Shown here: positions 6,174 to 12,997 of the stretch, piece by piece
Position numbering within the stretch: position 1 is the stretch's first letter
How the letters are laid out: every line of letters starts with the position of its first letter
Source of the DNA: an uncultured Clostridia bacterium
Lineage (GTDB): Bacteria; Bacillota; Clostridia; Peptostreptococcales; Acidaminobacteraceae
Direction of reading: 5' to 3'
Length of the DNA stretch: 16,983 nucleotides
Assembly: GCA_945950065.1 (NCBI GenBank)
Contig: CAMFGQ010000017.1
Coordinates: 1-16,983, forward strand
Made by a program: the position numbers and the translations under genes
The notes under the pieces: generated by a model
Told to the model about the DNA's origin: nothing
The model's database searches: none
The model's input: only the letters and a program-made list of their open reading frames with translations

Positions 6174-8843
6174 TTAATTCCTCCCACAACAATGCTTATA
6201 TTTCTTTCCGCTGCCACAGGGACAGGGTTGGTTTCGACCTACTTTTTTCACTCTTCGTTGAGGGGCTGGCTGACTTCCGCTGCTCTCCCCTGTGATGACG
6301 GCAACATCTTTACGTTGACTTGCTGTCTCCTTGAAATTCGCTTTAAAGAGAATGCGTAGGGTTTCTTCTTGAATGGAGTCAATCATTTCCTCATACATGG
6401 AGAAACCTTCCATTTGATAGGCTTGCACAGGGTCAACCTGGCCAATGGCACGAAGTCCAATACCTTGCTTAAGACTGTCCATGGCATCGATATGATCAAT
6501 CCAGTGCTGGTCTACACTGGTGAGAATGACAGCTCGCTCGATTTGACGCAGTGTATCTTCACCGTATTCCTTTTCGCGTTGCTGATAGGTGTCTTCAATT
6601 TTTTCAAGAAGGAAACTCTGTAGCTCATCGGGACCCATGTCATCAGGCAAGTGATCAAGAAAGCCTACATCTTCAAAGAACACATTTTTCAGTTGGCTGG
6701 AAAGACTGGACAGATCCCAGTCTTTCACGACTTGAGAAAACTCACGATTACCATCAACATAGGCAGCCACATAGGCCCTTGCCATATCCATAACGGCTTC
6801 TCGTTGGTTCTCTTCCTTTAATACAGCATTTCGATTGCCATAAACATGGCGTCGTTGTTCATTCATGACCTGGTCATACTGAAGAACATAGCGTCTCGTA
6901 CCATAGTTGTTGGCCTCGACTTTTTTCTGTGCGCCTTCAATACGCTTGGTGAGCATTTTGTGTTGAATGGGCATGTCCTCACCAAAACCAAGATTGCGCA
7001 TGGTCTCTACTACGTTGTCGCTCATAAAAATACGCAGGAGATCATCGTCTAAGGATAGGAAGAATTGACTTGAGCCTGGGTCTCCTTGACGACCACTTCG
7101 ACCTCGAAGCTGGAAGTCAATGCGCCTTGATTCATGGCGCTCTGTACCCAATACATGTAGACCACCTACATCTCGCACGCGTTGAGCTTCCTCTTCTACC
7201 TCTTGTTCAATGCTTCCCTTTAGTTCTTCAATTTTTGCCTTGGCTTCATGGACCAATGCATCATCATAATCAAAGGGACTCAGGGCATAACCGATGACAT
7301 CCTCTTCATAGCCCAGTTTACGCAGTTCTTTTCTGAGCATAAACTCGACGTTTCCCCCCAGCATAATGTCGGTTCCTCGACCGGCCATGTTGGTAGCAAT
7401 GGTGACAGCACCAAAACGACCTGCTTGGGCGATGATTTCTGCCTCTCGATGGTGATGCTTGGCGTTGAGCACTTCATGGGGAATTCCCCTTTTGCGTAGC
7501 TCTCGTGATAAAAACTCCGAGGTTTCAATGGAAACAGTACCTACTAAGATGGGCTGTCCAATTTCATGGCGCCTTGCTATCTCTTCCAAGATGGCTTTGA
7601 ATTTGTATTCTGCATATCCATAGACAATATCACCCAAGTCATCCCTGATAACGGGGCGGTGGGTGGGGATTTCGACAACATCCATGCCGTAGATTTCTCT
7701 AAACTCTTCTTCTTCTGTTTTCGCTGTACCTGTCATACCAGCTAGTTTATCGTACATCCTAAAGAAGTTTTGGAGGGTTATGGTAGCCAGGGTTTGAGAT
7801 TCTCTTCGAATCTCAATTCCTTCTTTTGCTTCAATGGCTTGGTGAAGTCCACTGGAATAACGACGACCCGGCATAAGTCTTCCAGTGAACTCATCTACAA
7901 TGATGATTTCTCCATCTTTCACCACATAATCTACATCGCGTTTCATGAGAAATCTTGCACGAATAGACTGATTGATGTGATGGAAAAGCTCCATATTATC
8001 CATGTCCGAAAGATTGTCTACACCGAAGTATTTCTCGGCTTTGGACATTCCTGTTTCTTCAGAGAGCATAATGGTATTGGCTTTTTCATCAATGACCACA
8101 TCCTCCTGAGAAATGCTTCTGGCAAAGCCTTCTGCTTGACCATAGAGTCCTGTGGATTTGTTTCCTTGCCCTGAGATAATTAAAGGCGTCCGTGCCTCAT
8201 CGATGAGGATGGAGTCCACCTCATCCACAATGGCATAGTGGAGAGGACGTTGAAGGACTGCTGACTGATAAATCGCCATGTTATCACGTAAATAATCGAA
8301 ACCAAATTCGTTATTGGTTCCGTAAGTAATGTCCATCATGTACTGCTCTTTACGCTCTTCTCCTCGAAGTTCATTGGTAAGGCAGCCTACACTAAGTCCT
8401 AGAAAACGATAAAGGCGTCCCATCCACTGGCTTTGGTAGCTGGCCAGATAATCATTGACGGTAACAAGATGTGCTCCCTTCCCCTCTAAGGCATTCAAAT
8501 AGAGAGGCATGGTGGCTACCAAGGTTTTTCCTTCTCCTGTCTTCATTTCGGCAATGCGGCCTTCATGGAGTACGATGGCTCCCATAATCTGTTCAGGATA
8601 GGGACTCATGCCTAGGATACGTTTCGATGCCTCACAGACTACAGCAAAAGCTTCTGGCAGTAAATCATCCAGACTTTCACCCTGTGCTATTCTTTCCTTG
8701 AATTCTACGGTTTTATGGCTAAGCTCTTGGTCGGTGAGTTTTTCCATGACTGGTGCATACTCCTGTACACGAGCAGCTTCGTTTTCAAGTCGTTGTACTT
8801 CTCCTTGGCCAAGGCGTTTTTTCAAAAAATCAAAAATACCCAA
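6174..8843 (-). CDS. secA: Protein translocase ATPase SecA
   Basis: SecA is the ATP-driven motor that pushes secretory proteins through the SecYEG channel. The 889 residues carry Walker A MKTGEGKT (100-107), the DEVD box (207-210, within DEVDSILIDEART), the second nucleotide-binding motif region with NMAGRGTDIMLGG and QLRGRSGRQGDPG, and the helical scaffold. At the C-terminus is the SEC-C zinc motif with Cys874, Cys876, Cys885 and Cys886 (CPCGSG...HCC), which binds SecB or lipids in other species. Its length is slightly above that of the B. subtilis protein. The start is TTG at 8843-8841 with AGAGGAAG just upstream, and the product begins MGIFDFLKK as SecA proteins do. The prfB gene follows after 1 nt. 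Product identity is certain. Confidence 0.97.
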   Translation of the reverse strand: MGIFDFLKKRLGQGEVQRLENEAARVQEYAPVMEKLTDQELSHKTVEFKERIAQGESLDDLLPEAFAVVCEASKRILGMSPYPEQIMGAIVLHEGRIAEMKTGEGKTLVATMPLYLNALEGKGAHLVTVNDYLASYQSQWMGRLYRFLGLSVGCLTNELRGEERKEQYMMDITYGTNNEFGFDYLRDNMAIYQSAVLQRPLHYAIVDEVDSILIDEARTPLIISGQGNKSTGLYGQAEGFARSISQEDVVIDEKANTIMLSEETGMSKAEKYFGVDNLSDMDNMELFHHINQSIRARFLMKRDVDYVVKDGEIIIVDEFTGRLMPGRRYSSGLHQAIEAKEGIEIRRESQTLATITLQNFFRMYDKLAGMTGTAKTEEEEFREIYGMDVVEIPTHRPVIRDDLGDIVYGYAEYKFKAILEEIARRHEIGQPILVGTVSIETSEFLSRELRKRGIPHEVLNAKHHHREAEIIAQAGRFGAVTIATNMAGRGTDIMLGGNVEFMLRKELRKLGYEEDVIGYALSPFDYDDALVHEAKAKIEELKGSIEQEVEEEAQRVRDVGGLHVLGTERHESRRIDFQLRGRSGRQGDPGSSQFFLSLDDDLLRIFMSDNVVETMRNLGFGEDMPIQHKMLTKRIEGAQKKVEANNYGTRRYVLQYDQVMNEQRRHVYGNRNAVLKEENQREAVMDMARAYVAAYVDGNREFSQVVKDWDLSSLSSQLKNVFFEDVGFLDHLPDDMGPDELQSFLLEKIEDTYQQREKEYGEDTLRQIERAVILTSVDQHWIDHIDAMDSLKQGIGLRAIGQVDPVQAYQMEGFSMYEEMIDSIQEETLRILFKANFKETASQRKDVAVITGESSGSQPAPQRRVKKVGRNQPCPCGSGKKYKHCCGRN

Positions 8844-9119
8844 GTCTTCCTCTCTTTCTCTCTATGTAACTTATATTCACAATGAACACGGTGGTTCATC
8901 GGTTCTGTTTCATCTGCTTCAACCTCTATTATATACCCAAAGAGGCAGTTTTCATCTGAAGAATCCATTTTGGTGGGAAATGAGACCACCATTTTATTAT
9001 ACTAATCGTATAACAGATCAGTTATCCATCTACTTTCCACCTTGCTGTAAGAAGTTATCCTCAAGGGGGTATACTTTTACTACCAAAAGAATACAGTGGA
9101 CTTCAAGAAGGAGGCTGCC
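8844..9119. other. Divergent intergenic region between secA and orphan membrane gene
   Basis: No gene was found in these 276 bases. On the minus strand a perfect TATAAT (8933-8928) sits 85 bases before the secA start, but the -35 position (GATGAA) is poor. The secA leader contains an 18-base hairpin (ATGAAC 8882-8887 with GTTCAT 8894-8899). On the plus strand TATACT at 9070-9075 could be the -10 of the gene at 9120, but no well-spaced -35 box is seen. Confidence 0.45.
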
Positions 9120-9539
9120 ATGACTAAAGATAAAGTGAAGGCATTAATCTATGTCCTTGCGATTATCCTTCTACTCACCTACACCATCTCACTCAAATGG
9201 CAACTCATGAAGGATGAAGATCCAAAAGTCATCCAAGGTACCTATCAACTCAGCCCAACAGAAAACAAAGAAGGTAAACCCGTTGAAGTCATTGTCGTTA
9301 CCGATGAATTAACCATCTATGCTTATAATCAATTTGAACCCTTGGTGAAGACTTCCTTGAAGAATCGAGAAGGACATTATTACAGCTTTCAGTGGCAAGG
9401 CACAAAGTATTTGAAATTTCATAATAATGGTCTAGTTTACATCGACAATGAGAAGGATCATCTCTATTCCATCAACAAAATTCAGGATACACCTGCCTTT
9501 ATCAATGTAAACAAAGAGGAGTTTAAAGAAACCCCCTAA
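9120..9539 (+). CDS. Small membrane-anchored protein of unknown function
   Basis: The 139-residue product has a basic N-terminus (MTKDKVKALI), one membrane segment at about residues 9-24, and an outer domain of about 110 residues rich in beta-prone stretches (PVEVIVVTDELTIYAY, GHYYSFQWQGTKYLKFH, GLVYIDNEKDHLYSINKI). It has no Cys lipobox. No family is recognised. The ATG at 9120 is chosen because AGAAGGAGG lies five bases ahead, while the in-frame GTG at 9096 has no ribosome binding site. It is the only plus-strand gene between 3.9 kb and the right edge and converges on the hydrolase gene, with a shared hairpin between them. The call as a real gene rests on its strong ribosome binding site and coherent membrane-protein layout. 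Confidence 0.75.
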   Translation: MTKDKVKALIYVLAIILLLTYTISLKWQLMKDEDPKVIQGTYQLSPTENKEGKPVEVIVVTDELTIYAYNQFEPLVKTSLKNREGHYYSFQWQGTKYLKFHNNGLVYIDNEKDHLYSINKIQDTPAFINVNKEEFKETP

Positions 9540-9563
9540 GACGCAGACAGTACAACTAGAAAG

Positions 9564-9593
9564 GTAAGGAGTTGGCACAAGCCAACTCCTTAC
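9564..9593. terminator. Hairpin between convergent genes, likely bidirectional terminator
   Basis: A perfect 13-bp stem (GTAAGGAGTTGGC at 9564-9576 and its complement at 9581-9593) closes a 4-base ACAA loop. It lies midway between the two convergent stop codons. Neither side has a strong T-run, so termination may be incomplete or may need protein help. Confidence 0.7.
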
Positions 9594-9617
9594 TCATTTG
9601 CTTATGACTCAAAACCA

Positions 9618-10472
9618 CTAGTCTTCCCTTAAGAAGTTATGTTTTGCAAGAAAGTTCTCCACCACCTCTTTATACTCCTTTGGATACATCTTCATGGAGC
9701 GTGCATGGGGAGCATGCTTAAAGAGATGAATTTCTTTTTCTTCATCACTGTCTACATAGGCTCTCACTGTATTTCTAGCTTTAACAAAGTGATCCCCTGT
9801 CCCATGAATCATCAACATGGGTACACCAATCTTTCCTAAACCTTGATAAGGGAGTATTTCTTTTAACTGCAACCCGACAACTCCCAGTAGGGAGCAAAAG
9901 GGTGGCGTTATGGTTGGCATCACTTTGCCTTTCTTTCCTGCGCTATCTAAAATCTGGTCATAGGCATCTATGTAGGGACAATCCAAAATCATTAGTTCAA
10001 CTTCTTCGGGTAAATCTAAGGTTCGAAGCAACAGTGTAGTGGCTGCACCCATGGATACACCATGAATTAACATGCGCTTTACACCACTTCCTACCAAAAA
10101 GTCTATCCATAGCTTGGCATCTAAGCTTTCTTTAGCACCAAAGGTAATCAGATTTCCTCCACTTTTTCCATGGGAGCGCACATCAGGTAGAAGAAGGGAA
10201 TAGCCTTTTTCTAGATAATAGGGGATCATGGTTGAAAAGTCCCGTGAAGGACTGGAATGATAACCATGTAACAGGATAACATGCTCCTCTCCCCCCGGAA
10301 TGTAACGTGCATGGAGCTTGATGCCATCCTGTGCACGCAGCCATATGTCTTTAGGGTTTTTCTTTTCAATGATGTCATCAACACGATAATTGACTAAACG
10401 CAAAATAGGTCTTGTGAAATTTTTACTAATAAAGTAGCCCAACACTACTGCTCCTGCGAGAAGTCGTCTCAT
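9618..10472 (-). CDS. Membrane-anchored alpha/beta-fold hydrolase
   Basis: This is a serine hydrolase of the alpha/beta fold. Of its 284 residues, the first 15 or so are hydrophobic and look like an anchor. The fold shows the oxyanion strand VILLHGYHSS (65-74), nucleophile elbow GVSMG with Ser140, acid Asp227 (HGTGDHFV) and base His256 (KHAPHARS). This layout resembles the BEM46/YqkD type of Firmicutes hydrolases, whose substrates are poorly known. The ATG at 10472 has GGAGG six bases upstream. It begins only about 45 nt beyond the SRP RNA end and 14 nt after the terminator T-run, so no promoter fits between them. Expression probably comes from terminator read-through or from a promoter inside the RNA genes. 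Confidence 0.85.
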   Translation of the reverse strand: MRRLLAGAVVLGYFISKNFTRPILRLVNYRVDDIIEKKNPKDIWLRAQDGIKLHARYIPGGEEHVILLHGYHSSPSRDFSTMIPYYLEKGYSLLLPDVRSHGKSGGNLITFGAKESLDAKLWIDFLVGSGVKRMLIHGVSMGAATTLLLRTLDLPEEVELMILDCPYIDAYDQILDSAGKKGKVMPTITPPFCSLLGVVGLQLKEILPYQGLGKIGVPMLMIHGTGDHFVKARNTVRAYVDSDEEKEIHLFKHAPHARSMKMYPKEYKEVVENFLAKHNFLRED

Positions 10473-10486
10473 TCATTACCTCCTAA

Positions 10487-10510
10487 ACAAAAAAAGCTCC
10501 TAAGAGCTTT
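10487..10510 (-). terminator. Intrinsic terminator of the SRP RNA
   Basis: On the minus strand a perfect 7-bp stem (AAAGCTC at 10510-10504 with GAGCTTT at 10499-10493) has a TTAG loop and is followed by a run of six or more T. It lies a few bases after the predicted SRP RNA 3' end and just before the hydrolase ribosome binding site. Confidence 0.85.
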
Positions 10511-10515
10511 ATGTA

Positions 10516-10780
10516 AACCGTGCGCCTCCATCGAAACCTTAAACCAGACGTTATCTTGGTAGTTCTCTCGGGATCAGCGCCCCCACGGCACATGGAGGGT
10601 CTTCCTTACCGCTGCTTCCTTCCGGACCTGACGGGGTTCGCAAGTCTTCATTGCGTGGGACTCATCCTTCATCGGTGCTTGCCAAGAGCAGCTCCACCTC
10701 AAGGTCCCTCAAAAAGGTGTTCGGCCCTACTATAGCGGATTGTAGGTTACAAGGGGCCGCTAGCTCCCCGCCTAGCACGG
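10516..10780 (-). ncRNA. ffs: Signal recognition particle RNA, large Firmicutes type with Alu domain
   Basis: This RNA scaffolds the Ffh protein and targets nascent membrane and secreted proteins. The helix 8 signature GTCAGGTCCGGAAGGAAGCA, with its GGAA tetraloop, is present on the minus strand near 10610-10632. The 5' part (CCGTGCTAGGCGGGGAGCTAGCGG and later TACAATCCGCTATAGTAGGGCCGAA) closely follows the Alu domain of the B. subtilis scRNA. The 5' CCGTGC pairs with GCACGG at the 3' end, which sets the ends at about 10780 and 10516 (265 nt). It begins 3 nt after the CCA of tRNA-Ser and ends at an intrinsic terminator. No separate promoter fits in front, so it is probably cut from a longer transcript or uses a promoter inside the tRNA or tadA. 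Confidence 0.95.
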
Positions 10781-10783
10781 CAA

Positions 10784-10871
10784 TGGAGGAGAGGACGGGA
10801 ATTGAACCCGCGAGGCTGTTACACCCTACACGCTTTCCAGGCGTGCTCCTTAGCCGCTCGGTCACCTCTCC
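10784..10871 (-). tRNA. tRNA-Ser (anticodon GGA), CCA encoded
   Basis: The sequence folds as a class II tRNA. The acceptor stem is GGAGAGG/CCTCTCC, the anticodon stem CACGC/GCGTG holds loop CTGGAAA (anticodon GGA, reads UCC and UCU), there is a long variable arm, and T-loop TTCAATT is on stem GCGGG/CCCGT. The 3' end reads CCTCTCC, T, CCA, so CCA is encoded and the discriminator base is U73 rather than the usual G73 of bacterial tRNA-Ser. Its first base follows the tadA stop codon directly. Confidence 0.95.
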
Positions 10872-11321
10872 TTATCGCTTAGCTTTAAAAAAATCTTGCA
10901 TTAATTTTCTTGCTTCATCTGCAAGTATACCTTCAGTATACTCCATGCGGTGATTATGTCTAGCATCATCTGCTAAATGATGAAGACTGACTACGCCTCC
11001 AAACTTACTATCCCTGGCTCCAAAGACAATACGAGCAAGGCGAGACTGGATCAGCGCACCCACACACATAACACAGGGCTCAATCGTAACATAAAGAACT
11101 GCACCTGTCAATCTCCAAGCTCCAAGCTTTTCCATGGCCTGGCGCAGGGCAAGGATCTCGGCATGGGCAGTGGCATCTTGTCGTGTTTCCTTTTCATTAT
11201 GTCCTCTACCCACTACTTCCCCGTCCAAAACCACCACAGCACCGATGGGAACCTCATCTAGATCATATGCTTTTTTTGCTTCCTCTAGGGCCAATTCCAT
11301 GTACTTGCTATCATCCATCAT
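10872..11321 (-). CDS. tadA: tRNA-specific adenosine deaminase TadA
   Basis: TadA converts adenosine 34 of tRNA-Arg(ACG) to inosine, which widens codon reading. The 149 residues show the zinc and catalytic sites HAE (53-55, proton-shuttle Glu55) and PCVMC (Cys83 and Cys86), plus the usual MELALEEAKKA start and VPIGAVVV strand. The start ATG at 11321 overlaps the stop of the 113-residue gene in an ATGA, so the two are coupled. Only a weak AAGG lies upstream. The TAA stop (10874-10872) is directly followed by tRNA-Ser, so RNase P cleavage would leave an mRNA ending exactly at the stop codon. The neighbouring SRP RNA matches the tadA-scr proximity seen in B. subtilis. Confidence 0.95.
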   Translation of the reverse strand: MMDDSKYMELALEEAKKAYDLDEVPIGAVVVLDGEVVGRGHNEKETRQDATAHAEILALRQAMEKLGAWRLTGAVLYVTIEPCVMCVGALIQSRLARIVFGARDSKFGGVVSLHHLADDARHNHRMEYTEGILADEARKLMQDFFKAKR

Positions 11322-11659
11322 AAATATCGAATTACCTTGATCTCTAGTCGATCTTCCCGCAAAACAAAGGTAGCTTCATCCACCATTGCACCTAAAAGAT
11401 TCATGTCATTGTCTTCAATACCACTTCCCAGAAGATGCTCATAATATTCTTCCATTTCTGGTACACGCTTTGCATTCATCAATCGAATCACATCTTCTAA
11501 ATCAGGAATGTCTTCTGTCAGTTGGCCCCAAAGGGAGATTTGAACCCTTTCATCATTGAGATCAAGATAGATGCTCAGGCTCTTGATGCGATTGCGTAGT
11601 AAGTAGCCTGTTAGTTCATCGACCATTTTTCTCGCTTTATACAGTTCTCTTCGTCTCAT
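11318..11659 (-). CDS. Orphan 113-residue protein between DUF1576 gene and tadA
   Basis: No family is recognised. The protein is charged and soluble, with no signal or membrane segment. A basic N-terminal helix (MRRRELYKARKMVDELTGYLL) is followed by a strand-rich stretch (KSLSIYLDLNDERVQISLWGQ), an acidic helix pair around VIRLMNAKRVPEMEEYYEHLL and a final strand pair (EATFVLREDRLEIKVIRYL). The ATG at 11659 has GGAGG six bases upstream. The gene overlaps the end of the membrane-protein gene by 23 nt and shares ATGA with tadA, so it is firmly embedded in the operon and likely real. A link with the DUF1576 membrane protein or with TadA is only suggested by position. Confidence 0.8.
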   Translation of the reverse strand: MRRRELYKARKMVDELTGYLLRNRIKSLSIYLDLNDERVQISLWGQLTEDIPDLEDVIRLMNAKRVPEMEEYYEHLLGSGIEDNDMNLLGAMVDEATFVLREDRLEIKVIRYL

Positions 11660-12932
11660 CCCGTGCCTCCTCTATTTTTTCAAAAATTGGTGCCAGTGTT
11701 GCTGCGATAAATCCACCAGAAAAGCCGTTGTTGTAAAGGTTAACGCCAGCATGTAGATAACCCACATTGCTGACTATGGCTGCGTGTAAAAATCCAGCTA
11801 TGACCCCAGGGAAAACTCCATACTGACCTGCAATCGGTGCAAGGGTTGTTCCAAATAAAGCCCCCAAGGTGGAGGCTGTACTCCTAGGGTCATAGATATT
11901 CAAGAGAAGTGCTAAATAGACTCCTATAAAGATAGGAAGGGTATTGCGGGGATGTTTACCAAAGGCAGAAAAGCCGACAATGGTAAAGATACCTCCAATG
12001 ATGGGGCCATTAATCGTTCCCTTGGTGAGCACAACATAAAGTGTAGAAATCATTCCCATAATGGCCATGTTGATCAGCGTTAACCCAAAGCCATGAAAAC
12101 TCGTGAAGTCGGTTACCAAGCGTCCACCATGCTTAAGGAGTTTCGAATACCCCTTAAAGCTCCAATGACGATGATAGAGCCCTACAAGAAGCATAACCAA
12201 AAAGATAAGCATCAGGACGAAAAATAACTTCCAATTATGTTCTCTAAAAATGATATCCACAGTTTCAACTTCAAGGCCAAACATCCGCAGTAAACCAACA
12301 CTTAACATCCCAATGACCCCGGCTGTAAAGCCCCCATTATACAAGTTGTAGCCAGCGTGAAAAGCAAGAAATCTTGAGGATAGAATAGGAAAAACAATAC
12401 CTACACTAATTCCTGTAAGATAGGATACCAACAATCCGTGCCATAGAGGTAAGCCCATAGCAAAAGCCAATTCGCTGACAAGGGGGGCAAGACCCGTTCC
12501 ATAAAAAGCAGAAAGGATGACTGCATTAAAGCGTTGGCGACTGAGTTTAGAATAAATAAAGGCACCTAGTGTGATGGGAATGGAGTTGACTAGATTCTTT
12601 CCAAAGAAGGCAAAGCCCATCATGGTAAATAGTGCAGCCAGCGTTGCTCCTGATACATGTGCTTCACTTCGATGGATCAGGATTACCGAGAAAAGACCTA
12701 TAAAGCCTACATTGAAAAAAGTAGCTCCTGGATTTGCTAAGGCCATATAGTCCGTGATCAGATTACTCTTTGATGTCAGAATAATCAGAAATCCTTCAAA
12801 AATTTCTTTCGGACTATTAAATAGAAGAGAAAGAAGCATTATTCCAATCGCAAAGCATACGAGCAAGACTTCTTTCTCATTATTTGTTAGGGCTACTTCC
12901 CTGGTGGTCTTAAGACGATCGTTTAGTCCCAT
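11637..12932 (-). CDS. DUF1576-type polytopic membrane protein with internal duplication
   Basis: The 431-residue product is a polytopic inner-membrane protein with about ten or more hydrophobic segments. It matches my memory of the DUF1576 family of Firmicutes, whose function is not known to me. Two halves repeat each other. FGKNLVNSIPITLG (110-123) parallels FGKHPRNTLPIFIG (324-337), and HAGYNLYNGGFTAG (192-205) parallels HAGVNLYNNGFSGG (394-407). Each half also holds an FxGTxLAP-type stretch. Such duplicated pore-like motifs are typical of transporters or channels, which is inference. The start ATG at 12932 follows AGAGAGGT. The gene lies 65 nt downstream of parB, with two parS sites in that gap, and overlaps the next gene by 23 nt. 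Confidence 0.8.
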   Translation of the reverse strand: MGLNDRLKTTREVALTNNEKEVLLVCFAIGIMLLSLLFNSPKEIFEGFLIILTSKSNLITDYMALANPGATFFNVGFIGLFSVILIHRSEAHVSGATLAALFTMMGFAFFGKNLVNSIPITLGAFIYSKLSRQRFNAVILSAFYGTGLAPLVSELAFAMGLPLWHGLLVSYLTGISVGIVFPILSSRFLAFHAGYNLYNGGFTAGVIGMLSVGLLRMFGLEVETVDIIFREHNWKLFFVLMLIFLVMLLVGLYHRHWSFKGYSKLLKHGGRLVTDFTSFHGFGLTLINMAIMGMISTLYVVLTKGTINGPIIGGIFTIVGFSAFGKHPRNTLPIFIGVYLALLLNIYDPRSTASTLGALFGTTLAPIAGQYGVFPGVIAGFLHAAIVSNVGYLHAGVNLYNNGFSGGFIAATLAPIFEKIEEARDETKRTV

Positions 12933-12946
12933 GTTTACCTCTCTTT

Positions 12947-12962
12947 TGTTTCACGTGAAACA
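12947..12962. promoter_or_regulatory. parS centromere site 1
   Basis: The 16-base palindrome TGTTTCACGTGAAACA is a perfect match to the bacterial parS consensus bound by ParB/Spo0J. It sits 14 bases upstream of the DUF1576 gene start on the minus strand. Confidence 0.97.
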
Positions 12963-12980
12963 TCCGTCTACACTTCCACA

Positions 12981-12996
12981 TGTTTCACGTGAAACA
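12981..12996. promoter_or_regulatory. parS centromere site 2
   Basis: A second copy, identical to the first over all 16 bases, lies 34 bases away (start to start) and one base beyond the parB stop codon. ParB loading and spreading from this pair should cover the par genes and neighbours. Confidence 0.97.
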
Positions 12997-12997
12997 T

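Noticed and set aside
8881..8935. Five-codon upstream frame MKQNR ahead of secA as a possible arrest leader
   Set aside because: The frame is very short and has no arrest-peptide features. With the candidate -10 so near, a ribosome binding site would hardly be transcribed.
9096..9119. GTG start giving an 8-residue longer orphan membrane protein
   Set aside because: No ribosome binding site precedes it, while the ATG at 9120 has AGAAGGAGG.
8608..9123. Plus-strand open frame of 171 codons across the secA start
   Set aside because: It is antisense to secA and the intergenic region, is rich in Ser and Arg as typical of a shadow frame, and has no ribosome binding site.
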